Assembly (NCBI GenBank): GCA_016195275.1
Contig: JACPZZ010000022.1
Span: 1-40,413 of the forward strand
Length of the DNA stretch: 40,413 bases
Reading direction: 5' to 3'
Source of the DNA: Candidatus Aenigmatarchaeota archaeon
GTDB taxonomy: Archaea > Aenigmatarchaeota > Aenigmatarchaeia > JACPZZ01
Shown one piece after another: positions 15,959 to 23,151 of the stretch. A program made the translations under genes and the position numbers. Position 1 is the stretch's first letter. Each line of letters opens with the position of its first letter. The notes under the pieces were generated by a model that was not told the DNA's origin, did not search any database, and worked only from the letters and a program-made list of their open reading frames with translations.

Positions 15959-16404
15959 AAATCGCTCTACCTTCTTCGGCCGGCGGCCACCTTACAGAAC
16001 TTATGCAAATAAGGGATTCTTTTGGCACCCATGAAATTTTTTTCATAACTGTAAAAAGAAAGGATACAGAAGACCTGTCTGGAAAGGAAAGGGTTTATTT
16101 TGTATCGGACACCGGGCGCAGCCCAATTGGGCTTATAAAAAATATTTTCCAGTCGCTGAAGATAATAATTAGGGAAAGGCCTGGCGTTATAATCACAACG
16201 GGTGCCGGTGCCGCCATACCTTCCAGCATATTCGGTAAACTTTTCGGTGCCAAGCTCGTATACATTGAAAGTTATTGCCGGGCGAACAGCAGGTCGTGGT
16301 CAGGAAACATATTATACCCGTTCGCGGACGTTTTCCTTGTCCAGTGGCCTGATATGGTATCAAAATACGGGAAAAAAACCCAATATTGGGGTGGTGTATT
16401 CTGA
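15955..16404 (+). CDS. Alg14-like glycosyltransferase subunit (EpsF/PssD type)
   Basis: The 149-residue protein starts MKIALPSSAGGHLTELMQI, the usual Alg14/PssD opening, and has VIITTGAGAAIPSSIFGKL, VYIESYCRANSRS and FADVFLVQWPDM. Alg14 is the acceptor-side half of the split GT-B enzyme that, in eukaryotes, adds the second GlcNAc to the dolichol-linked precursor; PssD/PssE pairs act in bacterial polysaccharide synthesis. The catalytic partner follows immediately. I see no N-terminal membrane helix of the eukaryotic kind. The gene overlaps the upstream dehydrogenase by ATGA. Confidence 0.88.
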   Translation: MKIALPSSAGGHLTELMQIRDSFGTHEIFFITVKRKDTEDLSGKERVYFVSDTGRSPIGLIKNIFQSLKIIIRERPGVIITTGAGAAIPSSIFGKLFGAKLVYIESYCRANSRSWSGNILYPFADVFLVQWPDMVSKYGKKTQYWGGVF

Positions 16405-16886
16405 TTTTCGTTACTGTTGGAACCCACAAAGATCCTTTTGACAGGCTGGTTAAGAAAATGGACGAGTTGGTGGAGAATGGTTTGATCAAGGAAAAGGTGG
16501 TAATGCAAATAGGTCACACAGTGTACGAGCCCAAAAATTGTGAGTTTTACCGGTTTGTGGGGTCTGACAAATTCGAGGAACTTTACGGGTCAGCAGACAC
16601 CATAATATGTCACGCGGGGGCCGGAAGTATCATCAATGCCCTGAAAAACAGGAAGCATCTGTTGATAGTCCCGCGTCTTAAAAAATTCGGAGAGCACACA
16701 GACGATCATCAGTTGGATTTGGCAGAGGCGATGGAAAATGAAGGCAAGGCTGTTTGTGTGCGTGATGTTAATGACATACCTGAATTGATAAAGAAGGCTG
16801 CCGCGGCCCTTGTTCCTGGCGCCAGCAAAACATTGGAAAGTAGATTATCGGATTATCTGCAAACCCTGGAAGGTAAAAAAAGATGA
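16401..16886 (+). CDS. Alg13-like glycosyltransferase subunit with apparent CTG start
   Basis: The frame encodes IFVTVGTHKDPFDRLVKKM, the standard Alg13/PssE N-terminus after its initiator, then MQIGHTVYEP, CHAGAGSIINALKNRKHLLIVPR and GEHTDDHQLDLAEAM, the donor-binding half of Alg13. No ATG or GTG lies near the start. The codon in the usual initiator position is CTG (16401-16403), which overlaps the Alg14 stop as CTGA, exactly parallel to the ATGA overlaps of neighbouring genes, with GGGGTGGTG (16388-16396) just upstream as a possible ribosome binding site. An in-frame TTG at 16386 would add five residues. The predicted product from CTG is 161 residues and ends in an ATGA overlap with the GT4 gene. 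Confidence 0.8.
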   Translation: MIFVTVGTHKDPFDRLVKKMDELVENGLIKEKVVMQIGHTVYEPKNCEFYRFVGSDKFEELYGSADTIICHAGAGSIINALKNRKHLLIVPRLKKFGEHTDDHQLDLAEAMENEGKAVCVRDVNDIPELIKKAAAALVPGASKTLESRLSDYLQTLEGKKR

Positions 16887-17992
16887 AAATAGTGCACGTA
16901 ACGAAATATTTTTCCGGCGCCGGCGGCATAGAATCCTACACAAGGTTCGTATCCAAAGCCGCGGTGGCCGAAGGCCATGAGGTTGCGGTGGTCTGCTCGA
17001 CAGGGAATAAAAAATATTCCGAACGTTACGAAGACAAGATAAAAATAGTCGGGCTGCCGGAAAATGCGAGTCTTATGAACGCCCCTATTACGCAGTCCAT
17101 GATAGGCGTACTGAAAAAATTGGGGCCGGATGTAATACACCTTCACATGCCTAACCCGTGGGCGGAGATGAACATATTTCTTTACAAGATGCTTAACCCC
17201 GGAACAAGGCTGGTAGCCACATACCATTCGGATGTTGTATCATACAGCCCGTTGATGAAACTTTTTTCGATAGCAAGATTCGCTTACCTGATACCTTCAA
17301 TGAACGTGCTGTGCGACAAGATTATCGCCACAAGCGAAAATTATGTGCGGGGTTCGTTGCTTCTTACGCTGGCTAGAAGAAAGGTAAAGGTAATTCCGCT
17401 CGGGGTTGACATAAAAAAATTCGCGCCGTCGAATAATAAAAACCGCATTTTTACCTTTTTGTTCGTGGGCCGGCTGATACCGTACAAAGGCCTGGAAAAG
17501 CTTATCAGGGCGTGCAATATACTGAAGCTGAGCGGGAAAAAATTCGTTTTGAAAATAGTCGGGTCTGGAAAACTTTACAGCTCCCTGAGAAAGGAGGTTT
17601 CTTCCCTCGGGCTAAACGCGCACGTAAAATTCTGCACTTCGGTATCGGACAAAGAACTTCCAAAAATGTACAGAGGCTGCGATGTGTTTGTTTTGCCTTC
17701 GGTGTACAAGTCGGAGGCGTTTGGCCTCGCCCAGCTTGAGGCCATGTCGTCAGGCAAGCCCGTGGTCTCCACAAAAATCAGGGGAAGCGGAGTGTCTTTT
17801 GTAAATCGGGACGGGGTTACGGGAATCGTAGTGCGGCCAGGCGACGAAATAGCTCTGGCGAACGCCATGATGAACCTGATGGATAACAATAAGTTGCGCG
17901 CAGACATGGGACTAAACGCGCGAAATCGCGCTGTGAAACTGTTCGACCAGGAAAAAATATCAAGAAGGATAATGGAAATTTACGGCCGCTGA
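16883..17992 (+). CDS. Family 4 glycosyltransferase
   Basis: The 369-residue GT-B protein begins MKIVHVTKYFSGAGGIESYT, contains VIPLGVDIKKFAP, LFVGRLIPYKGLEKLIRA and the E-x7-E region SEAFGLAQLEAMSSGKPVV near residues 277-295. VATYHSDVVSYSPLMK near 112 fits the acceptor side. It probably extends the disaccharide made by the Alg13/14 pair, being coupled to it by an ATGA overlap. Its last 13 bases overlap the convergent membrane-protein gene. Confidence 0.9.
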   Translation: MKIVHVTKYFSGAGGIESYTRFVSKAAVAEGHEVAVVCSTGNKKYSERYEDKIKIVGLPENASLMNAPITQSMIGVLKKLGPDVIHLHMPNPWAEMNIFLYKMLNPGTRLVATYHSDVVSYSPLMKLFSIARFAYLIPSMNVLCDKIIATSENYVRGSLLLTLARRKVKVIPLGVDIKKFAPSNNKNRIFTFLFVGRLIPYKGLEKLIRACNILKLSGKKFVLKIVGSGKLYSSLRKEVSSLGLNAHVKFCTSVSDKELPKMYRGCDVFVLPSVYKSEAFGLAQLEAMSSGKPVVSTKIRGSGVSFVNRDGVTGIVVRPGDEIALANAMMNLMDNNKLRADMGLNARNRAVKLFDQEKISRRIMEIYGR

Positions 17993-18945
17993 TACCTCAA
18001 AAAGCTGCTTGACGTTACCGCCAGCGCGAATATCAGGCTCGAAAACCTGTATATCAATATGCCTGATGTGGCCTCGGCAAGGCTGATCCCGGGCATGGCC
18101 TGTGTCAACAGGATCGCTGATGTAGCTTCAAAAGACCCTATGTTCCCCGGCAGAAAGGTCAGCAGGGATATTATTGTGGACAGGCTGGAAACAGAAAGTA
18201 TCACAAAAAATCCTATATCCCTGCCTATGGAAAGGAAAGAAAGTTTGATCACGGAAAATTCCATGGCCCACGCAACAATTGTCAGTGCGGCTAAATGGGG
18301 CATTTGGTTGCTTTTGGAAGCCAGCTTGAAACCGGCATGAAAATTGCTGGCTATTTTCTCGAACTTCGGCGTCAGCTTCCTTATTTTTGGAAAGAATCTG
18401 AAAATCATGTAGGATATTTTCAGTATATGGTTGAAGAATTTTTTGCTGGACGAAACACCTACGACAACCGTTAATAAAGAAACCATTATCGCAATTCCCG
18501 CCAAAAATAAATGGTTCGGTATACCGGATAAATAATACAGTCCGAAAATACAAAACAAAACCACAGTTGACAAGTCTAGTATTCTCTCTACGACGACTGT
18601 GGGCAGTGTTTTGGATATGTGGTGCCCGAGGCTTTTTTTGAGGTAATAACTCCGTATGGGTTCTCCCACGCGCCCGGGCGTTATGTTGCTCATAAAAAGC
18701 GATGCCATGTAAGGCTGCATTATCTGCTTAAATCCAGTTTTCAGCCCGATAGACAAAAGCAGTATTCTCCATCTTACGATCTTCAAGCCTATGATCAATA
18801 GGGTTACCGATAAACCGATGGCTATGAAAAACGGGTTGGCTTTGGAAAGCGTTTTAACTATGGCAGAAGGGTTGGAATGCATTATCAGTGCGGAAAGAAG
18901 AAGCGCAGCTATGCCGAATAGCAACAAATTGGCCTTGCTCTTCAT
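17980..18945 (-). CDS. Flippase-like-domain membrane protein (YbhN/AglD C-terminal type)
   Basis: The 321-residue protein has about eight hydrophobic segments, with LLIIGLKIVRWRILL near residue 50 and MSNITPGRVGEPIRSYYLKK near 90-110, the signature of the lysylphosphatidylglycerol-synthase transmembrane (UPF0104) family. Archaeal members are common in glycosylation clusters and form the membrane half of AglD; a role in lipid-linked sugar translocation has been suggested but is not proven for the family. FLPGNIGSFEATSAILL near residue 265 is the conserved C-terminal motif. The gene lies 16 bases after the nucleotidyltransferase gene, on the same strand. Confidence 0.8.
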   Translation of the reverse strand: MKSKANLLLFGIAALLLSALIMHSNPSAIVKTLSKANPFFIAIGLSVTLLIIGLKIVRWRILLLSIGLKTGFKQIMQPYMASLFMSNITPGRVGEPIRSYYLKKSLGHHISKTLPTVVVERILDLSTVVLFCIFGLYYLSGIPNHLFLAGIAIMVSLLTVVVGVSSSKKFFNHILKISYMIFRFFPKIRKLTPKFEKIASNFHAGFKLASKSNQMPHLAALTIVAWAMEFSVIKLSFLSIGRDIGFFVILSVSSLSTIISLLTFLPGNIGSFEATSAILLTQAMPGISLAEATSGILIYRFSSLIFALAVTSSSFLRYQRP

Positions 18946-18961
18946 TTTAAAATCTCTTGTA

Positions 18962-19846
18962 TCACGCCTTGGGTTTGCGGTTGGCGTGGTTTTTCACTGT
19001 CTCTTCGAACTTTTTCAGGTTAGGATCATCATTAACCGGTATCCAGTAGTCGTTGGGTATCAAAATTTTGCACATGCTTCCCTTTTCGGCCGCTTTTTTG
19101 AAAACCGTGCTTTCTATCCGTATTTCTTCGTCGCTTCCGAGTTCGCGGACTTCATCAAAAGCCTTTTCGCTCATTCCCCATATGCCGACGCTGGAATCTT
19201 TGGATATGAAAGGCTTTTCCACGAATTCGGTGACCTTGCCGTCAGTGTCTATCACCTCCCCGTAAGGGTAAAGGGTTCCGGGTGTGCACAATATTACAAT
19301 TTCAAATCCCTGGTTTACTGCGGATAAAAAAACGTTTGCGAAATCTGTCGGGAAGTTTTTGTAGTTTACTATCATGTCGTCGGGCTGGTGCCACAGGAAA
19401 TCCCCGTCGATTGTTTTATTTTCCAGCGCGAGCTTTACAGCCCCTCCGGACCCGAGCTTCTTAGGTTCGACGGAATATAAGTTATTGGTGCCGAAATTCG
19501 GCCCGTCGCCGTAATACTCTGATATCGAATTGCCTCTGTGCGTGTTATCTATCAAAAATCGGAATTCCCTGAAGCCAAGGTTTCTCCATGCATCAAACGT
19601 GTATTTGCTTAGCGGCTGCCAGTTTATCGGTATCATATGTTTTGAAAAGCTGTCTCTCGTAACGTGAACCAGCCTGCTTCCGGAGCCGCCCATGGCAAAA
19701 ACCACGGGTAGCCGCGTAGCGCTGGCCCTGTGATCCTGTATCTTCAGCCCCTGGCCCGGTTTTACATATAGGTGTTCCCCAACCTGCGCAAAGTTTTTCT
19801 TCATGCCCTCTTCGTTGGATATCTCCCTGAGCAATTCATGAACCAT
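18962..19846 (-). CDS. Sugar-nucleotide pyrophosphorylase-like nucleotidyltransferase
   Basis: The 294-residue protein contains LPVVFAMGGSGSRLVHVT followed by SFSKHMIPINWQPL, the G-x-G-x-R-L and Lys-containing signature of NTP_transferase enzymes that activate sugar 1-phosphates. DFLWHQPDDMIVNYKNF holds the probable metal-binding acidic residues and VTEFVEKPFI is the usual EKP motif. The signature begins near residue 47 rather than in the first ten residues, so there is a 45-residue N-terminal extension of unknown role. The nucleotide and sugar cannot be read. A CATATAGT box about 23 bp upstream (19866-19873) is a plausible TATA element. Confidence 0.85.
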   Translation of the reverse strand: MVHELLREISNEEGMKKNFAQVGEHLYVKPGQGLKIQDHRASATRLPVVFAMGGSGSRLVHVTRDSFSKHMIPINWQPLSKYTFDAWRNLGFREFRFLIDNTHRGNSISEYYGDGPNFGTNNLYSVEPKKLGSGGAVKLALENKTIDGDFLWHQPDDMIVNYKNFPTDFANVFLSAVNQGFEIVILCTPGTLYPYGEVIDTDGKVTEFVEKPFISKDSSVGIWGMSEKAFDEVRELGSDEEIRIESTVFKKAAEKGSMCKILIPNDYWIPVNDDPNLKKFEETVKNHANRKPKA

Positions 19847-19908
19847 TCAACCAAATCCTGTAAAACTATATGAGATTCGATATTAAAACCTATTCCGCAG
19901 ATGTCTTC

Positions 19909-19919
19909 TTATTAATATT
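19909..19919 (+). promoter_or_regulatory. TATA box for the 829-residue membrane protein
   Basis: TTATTAATATT is centred about 29 bp before ATG 19944, consistent with a leaderless or near-leaderless transcript. Confidence 0.5.
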
Positions 19920-19943
19920 GCATGCGTTATTCGTTTTGGTTGT

Positions 19944-22433
19944 ATGCGCTTCGAAACCGGTACGGTAATCGTTTACGCGCTGGCTGCGCTGGCCTTTGTC
20001 CTGGCGTTCGGCCCGTTTTCTATCGGCCTGGTGTTGGCTGTTCTTCCGGGCATGTTGTTTTCTTTTTTCTTTCTGGATTCTAGAAAAACAGTCCGCGTTC
20101 TTTTGTCGGTCCCGCTTACAATAATCCTGGTTTTGGTGCCCACCTGGATATTGAACATCTTCTCTGTTCCTGTCAATGCCTTTGTTATTGTTTTCCTCGC
20201 AGTCGTTTATTCGGCGCTATTCGCGTTCCTTATGAGAAAATACGGCATAAAAACAAATTTTAGCGCCAAGCCTGATCTTGAAACCGCGCTCATTCTCGCT
20301 CTCGTGTTCTCTTCCGTTCTTATGACATATCCGTTGCACACCGGACTGCTCCCGCGCACCGACGGTTCATCGCATTATTACAAAATGTGGCAGGTCAGGG
20401 AATCTCTCGACAACAGCAACACGATTCCGTTGTGGGACGCCGGCTGGTACGCCGGCTATCCGTTATTCGATTTCTACCCGCCAATGTCCTATTATTTCAC
20501 TGCTGCGTTAAGCTACTTTGTCCCGGTTGACCTTAACTTAATTTTCGACTACATGATAATTCTTTCCTACATATTTCTCGCGGTGGGTGTGTTTGTCTTG
20601 TCCCGCGAACTCGGGTTGAACAAATTTTCCAGTTTTATGGCAGGTCTTATTGTGGTCTTGTCGCCGCGGCTGGCCACAAACACAATGTTCTCCGGCCAGT
20701 TTCCCACCATACTTGCGTTCTCTTTGATACCGGTGTCTGTTTACGTATTCATCCGGGCTTTTTCCGAGAGAAAACCCGGAATGTACACCTTATCCGGCCT
20801 GCTGCTGGGCGCAAATTTCTTGATACACCACCTTACCGGCTACTTCCTCGCTACGCTGCTTGTTCTGGTTTTTGCCGTGTTTTCTCTGCGAAAAAATGCG
20901 GATGTGAAAGGTTTTCTTAAAGCGGTTCTGTTTTCCATGCTTACTGTTGCGTTCTGGATAGTTCCGTTTTTCGCTAATATAGGGTTCAGCGAGTATTCTA
21001 AAAAATCCGTAATCGGTTTTAATCCTGACGTGTTTTTAGTTCTCACTACAAGCCCGTCCAGGGGCTGTGCTGACTTTTACTGCTTCGAGGCCATGGGTGC
21101 GGAATTCACTTTGCTGTCTTTGTTGGGATCGGCAATCTGGCTGGGCGGCGTTTCGCTTGGCCGGGGAAAGGTCTCATTTTCACCAAAGGCGAACCTCGGT
21201 TCAATTATAGCAGTTTCGATGTTTCTGGCTGTCCTGTTATTGGCGTTGGCGCCGTTCATAGGCATAACAAATTACCTTCCGTTCGGCTCTTCTTTCGGCG
21301 CGGAAAGGTTTACGTTCTATCTGATACTGCCGCTCGCAATACTCGGCGGCGCAATACTGGAATCTGTTAACGGCTTGGCCGGAAAAGACTTCCTTGTCGG
21401 CGGCGTGATCCTGTCTGTTTTGTTGGGCGTGTTCCTCTGGAAATATATCGACCTGGTCAGCTTTCGGGCCTCGGACTGGAATACGGAGGCCGCGCCCCTC
21501 TCCAGCAGCGGGTTATCTGAATTGTATGGCGCGCTGCGCTCTATTCCTGAAGGCAGGGTTATGACATACGGAATATTCCAGGGTGCAATAGTTGGCGCGA
21601 TACCTGTGCAGGCCGGCAAGGGCGTAATATCCGGCTGGCAGCCGCAAAGCTCGCCAAATTACAAATATGTTGCCGGAAAACTTGAGGACATAAGCGGGCA
21701 GAGTCTGTTCAACTTCGATGTTTCTAACAAGTTTGTTTACACCATGTTCCAGCAAAGCTGGACCAGATGGGTTGTGATTAACCTCTGCAGCAACGAAGGC
21801 GTGCGTGCGGTTAATTCTACGTTTGCACAGGACGGCCGCTATCTGGTCGCATGGAGAAATGAAAACGGCCAGGGCTGTTTTGTAATCATTGAAGTGCCCG
21901 GCACAGATTTTGCGGAAACTGTGGAGCCTTCCGGGGTTTTTGATGAAGACCAAAAAATCAAAGGGAAAATCTACGACACGGAAAACGGGTACCGGGTTCA
22001 TTTCACGAAAAACTTTGCCGATATAAGCGCGGGCAGGTACAAAATCGTGATTAACAGGGACGTCGTCTGGGACGACGATCTTGCAACTGAGATAGCGAAC
22101 ATAGCAGCATCAGACCCCAAACCGTTGGTCTGGAGTCGCGGCCGCAATGAAATAATTGTGAAAAACACGACAGGCTGGACACTGGTGAAAGAAACTTATT
22201 ATCCGCTCTGGTCAGCTTATAATGGAAATAAAAAGCTGGACATAATTCCCACTGACCTGGGTTTCATGCTGATCAGATCCTCCGGTGATCTCAGATTGAG
22301 ATTGGAAATAAAATGGTACTACATGGCCGCGGCGGTTTTAACCGCTGCGTTCATGCTTTATGTGCTGGCAAAAACTTTATCAGAAAAACCTGCCTCGCAC
22401 AATGCCGACAAAGAACCTAAGCCCGTCCTTTAG
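19944..22433 (+). CDS. Large GT-C-like membrane protein (PTPS-related, PF10131-like)
   Basis: The 829-residue product has roughly a dozen hydrophobic segments up to about residue 510, a soluble domain of about 270 residues, and a last helix near residue 800. The first large loop has RTDGSSHYYKMWQVRESL, WDAGWYAGYPLFDFYPPMSY and FSGQFPTILAF, matching the membrane family named 6-pyruvoyl-tetrahydropterin-synthase-related, which is regarded as GT-C-like. The soluble end carries KETYYPLWSAY, seen in YfhO-like sugar-modifying membrane proteins. An outer-face glycosyltransferase role is inferred. It lacks the WWDYG motif of AglB, so I do not call it the oligosaccharyltransferase. Its last 54 bases overlap the convergent GT2 gene. 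Confidence 0.75.
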   Translation: MRFETGTVIVYALAALAFVLAFGPFSIGLVLAVLPGMLFSFFFLDSRKTVRVLLSVPLTIILVLVPTWILNIFSVPVNAFVIVFLAVVYSALFAFLMRKYGIKTNFSAKPDLETALILALVFSSVLMTYPLHTGLLPRTDGSSHYYKMWQVRESLDNSNTIPLWDAGWYAGYPLFDFYPPMSYYFTAALSYFVPVDLNLIFDYMIILSYIFLAVGVFVLSRELGLNKFSSFMAGLIVVLSPRLATNTMFSGQFPTILAFSLIPVSVYVFIRAFSERKPGMYTLSGLLLGANFLIHHLTGYFLATLLVLVFAVFSLRKNADVKGFLKAVLFSMLTVAFWIVPFFANIGFSEYSKKSVIGFNPDVFLVLTTSPSRGCADFYCFEAMGAEFTLLSLLGSAIWLGGVSLGRGKVSFSPKANLGSIIAVSMFLAVLLLALAPFIGITNYLPFGSSFGAERFTFYLILPLAILGGAILESVNGLAGKDFLVGGVILSVLLGVFLWKYIDLVSFRASDWNTEAAPLSSSGLSELYGALRSIPEGRVMTYGIFQGAIVGAIPVQAGKGVISGWQPQSSPNYKYVAGKLEDISGQSLFNFDVSNKFVYTMFQQSWTRWVVINLCSNEGVRAVNSTFAQDGRYLVAWRNENGQGCFVIIEVPGTDFAETVEPSGVFDEDQKIKGKIYDTENGYRVHFTKNFADISAGRYKIVINRDVVWDDDLATEIANIAASDPKPLVWSRGRNEIIVKNTTGWTLVKETYYPLWSAYNGNKKLDIIPTDLGFMLIRSSGDLRLRLEIKWYYMAAAVLTAAFMLYVLAKTLSEKPASHNADKEPKPVL

Positions 22434-23117
22434 TATTTTTAGTTTCGTCTCTCCCACCCGGGGATAATAGTGTATAGGTATCTCCACCACCCGGTAACCG
22501 CCGCGTATTGATCTTGTTGTCATCTCAACTTCCCAGTCAAGGCCGCGCGATTTTATTTTCACCTTGTCCAGCATGCTTTTTTTAAAAGCCCTGAGGCCTG
22601 TGGAACCGTCGGTTATCACATTGCCTGTCAATAATGTAATCAGCGAAGAGAATACCGCATTACCGTAAAAATTTGTGTGGTCCCCGCTTTTCTTTCCCAA
22701 CGCCGCCAGTAATATTTTTTTTGCAGCCCCGGCCAAAACGTGGGGGCCGCGTCTCCTGTTGTAGAATCTGGACCCCAAAACCATATCCGCCCCCCCGTTT
22801 CTTATCATACCCAGCATTTTAGCCAGCGGTTGGGCCGGGTATGTGCAATCAGCGTCGATGGTCGCAACAATATCGCCCTTTGCCCGGCTGAATCCTGTGT
22901 ATAAGGCCGCAGCTTTTCCCATGTTCTTCCCGTGTTTAAGCGTCCGTATCCCCCTGGTTTTCTTCGCTTCGCCGTATGTCCTGTCCCTGGAACCGTCGTC
23001 AACAACGATTATCTCCGATTTCTCGGGGAACTTGACCTTCTTTACCGTTTCTGTTGTTTTCCTGATGCCGTTTTCTTCGTTGTACGCAGGAATTATTATG
23101 GATATCAAAAACGCCAC
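22380..23117 (-). CDS. Family 2 glycosyltransferase, dolichol-phosphate-sugar synthase-like
   Basis: The protein (245 residues from GTG 23117) begins VAFLISIIIPAYNEENGIR and has IIVVDDGSRDRTYGEAKK, the metal site TIDADCTYPAQPL, and VITDGSTGLRAFKKSML, the last being typical of polyprenyl-phosphate sugar synthases. It would provide the lipid-linked sugar used by the flanking GT-C proteins. The longer frame starting at 23219 would run inside the divergent gene. GTG 23117 is chosen because a TATA-like TTTATTATTC (23141-23150) is centred 29 bp upstream. TTG 23108 gives the more usual MISIIIP start and stays possible. Confidence 0.85.
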   Translation of the reverse strand: MAFLISIIIPAYNEENGIRKTTETVKKVKFPEKSEIIVVDDGSRDRTYGEAKKTRGIRTLKHGKNMGKAAALYTGFSRAKGDIVATIDADCTYPAQPLAKMLGMIRNGGADMVLGSRFYNRRRGPHVLAGAAKKILLAALGKKSGDHTNFYGNAVFSSLITLLTGNVITDGSTGLRAFKKSMLDKVKIKSRGLDWEVEMTTRSIRGGYRVVEIPIHYYPRVGETKLKILKDGLRFFVGIVRGRFF

Positions 23118-23120
23118 CAG

Positions 23121-23150
23121 TTTATATGTTACGGCCTTTTGAATAATAAA
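23121..23150. promoter_or_regulatory. Interleaved divergent TATA boxes in a 34-bp spacer
   Basis: TTTATATGTT (23121-23130) is centred 27 bp before the plus-strand ATG 23152. GAATAATAAA (23141-23150, read on the minus strand) is centred 29 bp before GTG 23117. With these starts the spacer is 34 bp, the same as at 6996-7029. Confidence 0.5.
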
Positions 23151-23151
23151 C

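Noticed and set aside
19944-22433. AglB oligosaccharyltransferase
   Set aside because: Size and topology are similar, but no WWDYG motif is present and the first-loop sequence fits the PTPS-related family better.
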